From: an uncultured Paracoccaceae bacterium
GTDB lineage: Bacteria; Pseudomonadota; Alphaproteobacteria; Rhodobacterales; Rhodobacteraceae
Direction: 5' to 3'
DNA: 64,000 nt
Assembly: GCA_947487205.1 (NCBI GenBank)
Contig: CANKVU010000002.1
Coordinates: 1-64,000, forward strand
Below the pieces are notes generated by a model. The model was not told where the DNA came from. It saw nothing but the letters and a program-made list of their open reading frames with translations, and ran no database searches. The translations under genes and the position numbers were made by a program. Position 1 is the stretch's first letter; the number at the start of each line of letters is the position of its first letter. Shown piece after piece: positions 59,547 to 64,000 of this stretch.

Positions 59547-59872
59547 ACGCACGCGAGGAACAGCGCGGAAGATACTGCAAAGAAACAAGAACACTCGGGA
59601 CGCGCGATGGCGTTCGGGGCGTTTTGACACCCGCCCTTGAGGTCCGGGCCGGATCGTGCATCGTTCGGGGGGGCGGCGCGCGGGGACGAGCGCCCGCCAA
59701 AGCGACACCGTATTCCGGGGCGACCCCGGCGCCGAGCCACGGGAGAGGCCATCATGGGCAGGGCAGGATACCCGGCGCGCCGCGCCGGTCACGCCGCGTT
59801 CACGAAATCGGGAACCGATCGCGCGACCCCCGCCTTTTCCTTGCCGGGATGGGTGGAAACGGGGGCCCCGGC
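59547..59872 (+). promoter_or_regulatory. Upstream region of the cyo operon
   Basis: This 326-base region has the likely promoter of cyoABCD. A TTGACA hexamer lies at 59624-59629 but no good -10 follows at 16-18 bases. A GGGAGAGG ribosome binding site at 59741-59748 leads into the small frame at 59754. Nothing else is recognised. Confidence 0.4.
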
Positions 59873-59876
59873 GTGA
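59754..59876 (+). CDS. Possible leader peptide before cyoA
   Basis: A 40-codon frame starts at ATG 59754 just behind a good GGGAGAGG site and stops at 59876 with GTGA, overlapping the cyoA GTG start exactly. The peptide is basic (MGRAGYPARRAGHAAFTKSG) with no known family. The arrangement suggests translational coupling or attenuation. It could be spurious in such GC-rich DNA. Confidence 0.45.
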   Translation: MGRAGYPARRAGHAAFTKSGTDRATPAFSLPGWVETGAPA

Positions 59877-60883
59877 GCGCGAAATGGATCTGCGCGGCCC
59901 TGGCGGCGGGCCTGCCGGCCCCCGCGGTGGCCGCGGCCGTCACCGAGACCCGCGGCTTCCTGCGGCCCCTGGGCCCGATCGCCGAGCTGCAGCGCACCGA
60001 GCTCATCTGGGCGACGGTGCTGATCCTGGCCGCGATCCTGCCGGTCCTGTTCGGGGTGCCCTGGATCCTGTGGCGCTATCGCCGGGCCAACACGGCGGCC
60101 AAGTACCGGCCGCAATGGCATTTCAACACCAAGCTCGAGATCCTGATGTGGGCCGGCCCGGCGCTGATCGTGGCGGCGCTGTCGCTGTGGCTGGCCCAGG
60201 CGGTGTTCCGGATCGACCCCTATCGCGCGATCTCGCCCGAGATGGCCGAGGGCATGGACTTCGCGATCGACGGCGACACGGTGCCGGTGGACGTGATCGG
60301 GCTCGATTGGAAATGGGTGTTCGTCTATCCCGAGCACGGGGTGGCCAGCGTGGGCGAGATGGTCGTTCCCGTGGGCCGGCCCGTTTCCCTGCGGCTGACC
60401 ACGGACACGGTGATGCAGAGCTTCATGGCGCCGGGCCTGTCGGGGCAGATCTATGCGATGGCGGGGATGGTCACGCGCCAAAACCTGATCGCCACCGAGA
60501 CCGGATCGACGCTGGGCACGAACACGCAATATAACGGCCCCGGCTTCGCCCGGCAGCGCGCCCCCGTGCGGGCCGTGACGCCCGAGACGTTCGAGGACTG
60601 GATCGCCGCGGCGCGGTCCGGGGGCACGCCGCTCGACGAGGGGGCCTATGCGCGCCTCGCCCGGAGCGGGGACCTGGCCCAGGCGCGCGCCGACCTGGAT
60701 CTGGCGGGCGAGGGGCCGATCCTGTTCACCCTGGCCGCGCCGGACCTCTTCGACCGGGTGGTGGCGCGGTACATGAGCGGGCAGGAGATCGCGCGGGAGG
60801 CCCAGCCGGGCAGCCCGAGCTACCGCCCCGAGGCCCTCGACCTGCCGGATGCCCCCGCAACGATGATGGAGCACGCCCAATGA
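59873..60883 (+). CDS. cyoA: Cytochrome bo3 quinol oxidase subunit II
   Basis: The product has 336 residues. A signal-type N-terminus (AALAAGLPAPAVAAAV) is followed by two helices (IWATVLILAAILPVLFGVPW and IVAALSLWLAQAVF) and a cupredoxin domain (VIGLDWKWVFVYPEHGVASV, PVSLRLTTDTVMQSFMAPGL). The CuA ligands of cytochrome c oxidases are absent (QNLIATETGS in place of CxxxC), so electrons come from quinol. ATG 59849 is an alternative start; GTG 59873 was chosen for the GTGA overlap and signal peptide. It overlaps cyoB by 4 bases. Confidence 0.93.
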   Translation: MSAKWICAALAAGLPAPAVAAAVTETRGFLRPLGPIAELQRTELIWATVLILAAILPVLFGVPWILWRYRRANTAAKYRPQWHFNTKLEILMWAGPALIVAALSLWLAQAVFRIDPYRAISPEMAEGMDFAIDGDTVPVDVIGLDWKWVFVYPEHGVASVGEMVVPVGRPVSLRLTTDTVMQSFMAPGLSGQIYAMAGMVTRQNLIATETGSTLGTNTQYNGPGFARQRAPVRAVTPETFEDWIAAARSGGTPLDEGAYARLARSGDLAQARADLDLAGEGPILFTLAAPDLFDRVVARYMSGQEIAREAQPGSPSYRPEALDLPDAPATMMEHAQ

Positions 60884-62964
60884 ACGGTCTCTTCGGCCGA
60901 CTGGCCTGGTCCGACCTGAAGCTGTTCGAGACCTTCATGCACGGGGTCAGCATCGACACGCTGGTCGCGGCGGGCGCCGCCTGGATGGTCGTGCTGGGCG
61001 GGGTGGCCCTGGCCGCCTGGCTGACCTGGGCGCGGCTCTGGGGGCCGCTCTGGCGGGACTGGCTGACCTCGGTCGATCACAAGAAGATCGGCATCATGTA
61101 CATCGTCCTGGGCTTCGTGATGATGGCGCGCGGCGTGGCCGAGGGCGTGGTCATGCGGACCCACCAGGCGACCGCCTACCAGGGCGGCGTGCTGTCCGAG
61201 GAGCATTGGGCGGAGCTGTTCTCCACCCACGGCACGATCATGATCTTCTTCGTGGCGATGCCGTTCATCACCGGGTTCATCAACTACCTGGTGCCGCTGC
61301 AGATCGGGGCGCGGGACATGGCCTTCCCGATGCTGAACCAGATCAGCCTGGGGCTGACCGCCACGGGCGCGGCGCTGACCATGATCTCCCTCGTCGTGGG
61401 CATCTTCGAGACCGGGGGCTGGACGGCCTATCCGCCCTTCACCGGCGCCGATTTCGACCCCGGGCCGGGGCCCGATTACTGGGTCTGGGCGATCCTCCTG
61501 TCGGGGTTCGGCTCGATGTTCTCGGGCATCAACTTCGCGGTGACGATCTACAAGATGCGGGCGCCGGGCATGACCTACATGCGGATGCCGGTCTTCACGT
61601 GGACGGCGCTCTGCACCTCGATCCTGCTGACCTTCGCGCTGCCGCCGCTGACCGTGGCCTGCCTGATGCAGGCGCTCGACCGTTACCTGGGGTTCCACTT
61701 CTTCACCAACGACCAGGGCGGCAACATGATGAACTACGCCAACCTGTTCTGGATGTTCGGCCATCCGGAGGTGTACATCCTGATCCTGCCCGCCTTCGGC
61801 ATCTTCTCGGAGCTGACCTCGACCTTCGCGGCCAAGCGGCTCTATGGCTATACCTCGCTGGTGCTGGCGACGATGGCGATCGCGGTGATCAGCTTCTGCG
61901 TCTGGCTGCACCACTTCTTCACCATGGGCAATTCGGCGACCGTCAACGCGGCCTTCGGCATCGCCACGATGCTGATCGCGATCCCCACCGGGGTGAAGGT
62001 CTATGTCTGGATGGCGACGCTGTGGGGCGGGCGGATCCGGTTCCTGACGCCCATGGTCTACATGACCGGGTTCTTCATCATGTTCGTGATCGGCGGGCTG
62101 TCGGGGATCATCCTGGCCAATCCGGCGATCAACTGGCAGGTCCACAACACCCAGTTCATCGTCGCGCATTTCCACAACGTGCTGCTGCCGGGGACGCTGT
62201 TCGGCATCCTCGCAGGGGTCCACATCTGGTTTCCCAAGGCGTTCGGGTTCCGGCTGGACGAACGGGCGGGCCGGATCACCGCCTATCTGTGGATCGCGGG
62301 GTTCAGCCTGACCTTCCTGCCGCTCTATATCGTGGGGCTCATGGGCTATCCGCGGCGCTCGGCGGCGTGGGACGACCCGACCTTCCTGCCCTACATGATC
62401 GTCTGCATGATCGGGGCGATCCTGCTCGCCGCCGCCTTCACGGGCCTCTTCGTGACGCTCTGGATCTCGGTCCGCAACCGCGCGAGCCTGGCGGTGCCGA
62501 TGGGCGATCCCTGGGACGGACGGACGCTGGAATGGGCGACGCCCGCGCCGCCGCCGCACTGGAACTTCGCCACCATCCCCTCGATCGCCGAGCGCGACGC
62601 CTTCGCCCGCGAGAAGGCGGAGGGCCGGCCCTACGTGATCCCGGCCCAATACCGTGACATCCACCTGCCGCCCGACACGCCCGCCGGCATGATCGTGTTC
62701 CTGACCACCACCGCCTTCGGCTTCGCGGCGACGTGGTGGATCTGGTGGCTCGCGATCCTGGCGGCGGTGGTCCTCGTCGGCTGGGTGGTGGTCCATTCCT
62801 TCCGCAACCACCCCGAGGTGGTCATCCCCGCCGTCGAGGTGAAGCGCGTGAACAATGCCTGGATCGAGGCGATCGAGCTGGCCCAGGGCGGCATCACCCG
62901 CGACGACGAGGACACGCCCCGCAACCGCGGCTATGCCGCAACGGACATGATGGTGGCGTCATGA
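60880..62964 (+). CDS. cyoB: Cytochrome bo3 quinol oxidase subunit I
   Basis: The product has 694 residues. Heme-copper oxidase features: STHGTIMIFFVAMPFITGF (low-spin heme His), FWMFGHPEVYILILPAFG (CuB His and cross-linked Tyr), VWLHHFFTMGN (CuB His pair) and FIVAHFHNVLLPG (heme o and b His). It contains both hemes and CuB and pumps protons while reducing oxygen to water. The size is that of CyoB rather than the shorter CoxA. Confidence 0.97.
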   Translation: MNGLFGRLAWSDLKLFETFMHGVSIDTLVAAGAAWMVVLGGVALAAWLTWARLWGPLWRDWLTSVDHKKIGIMYIVLGFVMMARGVAEGVVMRTHQATAYQGGVLSEEHWAELFSTHGTIMIFFVAMPFITGFINYLVPLQIGARDMAFPMLNQISLGLTATGAALTMISLVVGIFETGGWTAYPPFTGADFDPGPGPDYWVWAILLSGFGSMFSGINFAVTIYKMRAPGMTYMRMPVFTWTALCTSILLTFALPPLTVACLMQALDRYLGFHFFTNDQGGNMMNYANLFWMFGHPEVYILILPAFGIFSELTSTFAAKRLYGYTSLVLATMAIAVISFCVWLHHFFTMGNSATVNAAFGIATMLIAIPTGVKVYVWMATLWGGRIRFLTPMVYMTGFFIMFVIGGLSGIILANPAINWQVHNTQFIVAHFHNVLLPGTLFGILAGVHIWFPKAFGFRLDERAGRITAYLWIAGFSLTFLPLYIVGLMGYPRRSAAWDDPTFLPYMIVCMIGAILLAAAFTGLFVTLWISVRNRASLAVPMGDPWDGRTLEWATPAPPPHWNFATIPSIAERDAFAREKAEGRPYVIPAQYRDIHLPPDTPAGMIVFLTTTAFGFAATWWIWWLAILAAVVLVGWVVVHSFRNHPEVVIPAVEVKRVNNAWIEAIELAQGGITRDDEDTPRNRGYAATDMMVAS

Positions 62965-63578
62965 GCGAGGAAAACGTCCATCCGGGGATGAACCTCGGCT
63001 ATCACGGGGGCGAGCACGAGGCGGAGGTGAAGGTCTTCGGCTTCTGGGCGTTCCTGATGTCGGACCTCGTCACCTTCGGCATCGTCTTCGCCGTGTTCGG
63101 GACGATGGTGACGGCCACGGCCGGGGGTCCGGGACCCGAGGAGGTGACGAACCTGCACAGCGTCGCGATCCAGACGGCGCTGCTCCTGGGGTCCTCGTTC
63201 GGGTTCAGCTGGGCCAGCCTGTCGATGAAGTACCATCCCGGCCAGCGCTGGCGGACGCTCGGCTGGCTGGCGGTGGCGGCGACCTCGGCGCTGTGCTTCC
63301 TGATCGTGGAACTGATCGACTTCCACCACTGGACCACGATCGGCGCGGTGCCGCAGCGGTCGGGCTATCTCAGCGCGCTCTGGGCGCTGGTGGGGCTGCA
63401 CGGGCTCCATGTCGCGGGCGGGCTGTTGTGGATGGCGGCGATGACGGGGCAGATCCTCGTCTTCGGGCTCACCGACGACATCAAGAGCCGGGTGACGCGG
63501 ATGGGCCTCTACTGGCACTTCCTGGACGTGGTCTGGGTCGGCATCTTCTCCATGGTCTTTCTCGCGGGGGTCGCATGA
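62961..63578 (+). CDS. cyoC: Cytochrome bo3 quinol oxidase subunit III
   Basis: The product has 205 residues with five membrane helices. KVFGFWAFLMSDLVTFG, IQTALLLGSSFGFSWASL, GLHGLHVAGGLLWMAAM and GLYWHFLDVVWVGIFSMVF match subunit III. Its start overlaps the cyoB stop and its stop overlaps the cyoD start (ATGA both). Confidence 0.96.
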   Translation: MSEENVHPGMNLGYHGGEHEAEVKVFGFWAFLMSDLVTFGIVFAVFGTMVTATAGGPGPEEVTNLHSVAIQTALLLGSSFGFSWASLSMKYHPGQRWRTLGWLAVAATSALCFLIVELIDFHHWTTIGAVPQRSGYLSALWALVGLHGLHVAGGLLWMAAMTGQILVFGLTDDIKSRVTRMGLYWHFLDVVWVGIFSMVFLAGVA

Positions 63579-63913
63579 GTCTCAAAGAGCGCCTCCTCCT
63601 CGATGCGAAGAACCAGGAGGAGAAGGAGGAACGGCGGTTCTACACGCTGGGCCTCGTTCTCTCGATCGTCCTGACGGTGGCCTCGTTCGGCAGCGTCATG
63701 ACCGGGCTCGTGCCCCATAGCTGGGCGTTCCCGGTGCTGGCGATCCTGGCGCTGGCGCAGATCATCGTCCACCTGCGGATCTTCCTGCATATCGACCTGA
63801 CCCGCCAGAAGCGCGAGGACCTGCAGCTGCTGCTGTTCACGGTCCTGCTCCTGGGGATCATGGCCTTCGGCACGTTGTGGATCCTGGCCGACCTCCAGGC
63901 GCGGATGATGTAG
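63575..63913 (+). CDS. cyoD: Cytochrome bo3 quinol oxidase subunit IV
   Basis: The product has 112 residues with three helices: YTLGLVLSIVLTVASFG, AFPVLAILALAQIIVHLRIFLHID and LLLFTVLLLGIMAFGTLWIL, the CyoD pattern. It stabilises assembly of the oxidase. It ends the operon; a strong hairpin overlaps its stop. Confidence 0.95.
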   Translation: MSLKERLLLDAKNQEEKEERRFYTLGLVLSIVLTVASFGSVMTGLVPHSWAFPVLAILALAQIIVHLRIFLHIDLTRQKREDLQLLLFTVLLLGIMAFGTLWILADLQARMM

Positions 63914-63934
63914 GGGCGCGCGGGCGCGCGCCCC
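63913..63934. terminator. Strong GC hairpin after cyoD
   Basis: GGGGCGCGCG and CGCGCGCCCC are perfect 10-base arms around GG, between the convergent cyoD stop and the partial gene at the right edge. A T-run is absent. Confidence 0.55.
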
Positions 63935-63937
63935 GCC

Positions 63938-64000
63938 TCAGCAGCCGATCGTCTCGCAGATCCGCTGCCGGTAGATGCTGTTCGCGGCGCTCTCGTCTGC
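63938..64000 (-). CDS. Unidentified protein, C-terminal fragment
   Basis: The last 20 codons of a minus-strand frame enter from the right edge and end with SIYRQRICETIGC and a TGA. Two Cys lie near the C-terminus. The stretch is too short to name. Its position just after the hairpin, converging on cyoD, fits a real gene end. Confidence 0.5.
   Translation of the reverse strand, partial: ADESAANSIYRQRICETIGC

Noticed and set aside
59624-59652. TTGACA at 59624 as the cyo promoter
   Set aside because: No acceptable -10 hexamer follows at a normal distance, so the call would rest on one element.
59873-63913. Calling the oxidase a cytochrome c oxidase (coxBAC)
   Set aside because: Subunit II lacks the CuA ligands, subunit I has CyoB length, and the small CyoD-type subunit IV is present.

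Overview
The window is very GC-rich (about 70% or more by eye) and densely packed, with many ATGA, GTGA and TGATG start/stop overlaps. The gene content points to an alphaproteobacterium of the Rhodobacterales type: glutathione-linked formaldehyde oxidation, quinoprotein-associated genes, a Rep_3/ParA/ParB plasmid-type replicon, TRAP transport, a bo3 quinol oxidase and PQQ synthesis. The Rep and ParAB genes with their origin and centromere-like repeats (about 10.2-14.6 kb) imply a plasmid or chromid rather than plain chromosome. No rRNA, tRNA, CRISPR array or insertion sequence was seen.

Layout. (1) 1-10.1 kb, C1 metabolism: the 5' end of a class III alcohol/formaldehyde dehydrogenase, a quinoprotein-relay metallohydrolase and SoxYZ-like carrier, small exported proteins, an HPP-CBS membrane protein, a FIST sensor / hybrid kinase / LuxR-type regulator set, and glutathione-dependent formaldehyde-activating enzyme. 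(2) 10.2-17.4 kb, replicon maintenance: rep with 20-22 bp iterons, parA, parB, four identical GTTTCGCCGCGAAAC sites, a Phd/VapC-type toxin-antitoxin pair, a LysE exporter with an Lrp-type regulator, and a RadC-like protein. (3) 17.5-23.6 kb, an unusual divergent module: a TPR-CHAT protease and an unknown protein on one strand; a small membrane protein, an unknown protein and an orphan VirD4/TraG-type ATPase on the other. (4) 23.5-29.4 kb, a tight cluster with a nitric oxide synthase oxygenase domain, a B12-type radical SAM protein, two family 2 glycosyltransferases and a sulfotransferase, which looks like a small natural-product or envelope-modification locus.

(5) 29.4-40 kb: a membrane protein, a PiT phosphate transporter with a Nudix hydrolase, an Ldh2-type dehydrogenase with a YeiH-type exporter, and a TRAP transporter (order Q-M-P) facing an SDR dehydrogenase, then an AGE-family sugar isomerase. 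(6) 40-50.7 kb, iron acquisition: a siderophore-interacting reductase, TonB-dependent receptor, ABC ATPase, two tandem substrate-binding proteins and a fused double-length permease on one strand; ExbB, two ExbD proteins and TonB on the other. (7) 50.8-55.7 kb: a phospholipase D family protein, a VOC protein, a C45-type acyltransferase/peptidase, a PHB-depolymerase-like esterase and a ribbon-helix-helix protein. (8) 55.8-59 kb: the complete pqqABCDE operon, including the 31-residue PqqA. (9) 59.3-63.9 kb: a small Cys-containing protein, a possible leader peptide, and cyoABCD.

How it fits together: PqqABCDE supplies the cofactor for quinoprotein alcohol dehydrogenases (none lies inside the window); the quinoprotein-relay proteins, the formaldehyde dehydrogenase and Gfa handle alcohol oxidation and its formaldehyde product; the FIST/kinase/regulator set is a plausible sensor for this locus; cyoABCD provides a terminal quinol oxidase. 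The two most novel-looking regions are the nitric oxide synthase cluster and the CHAT/orphan-VirD4 module.
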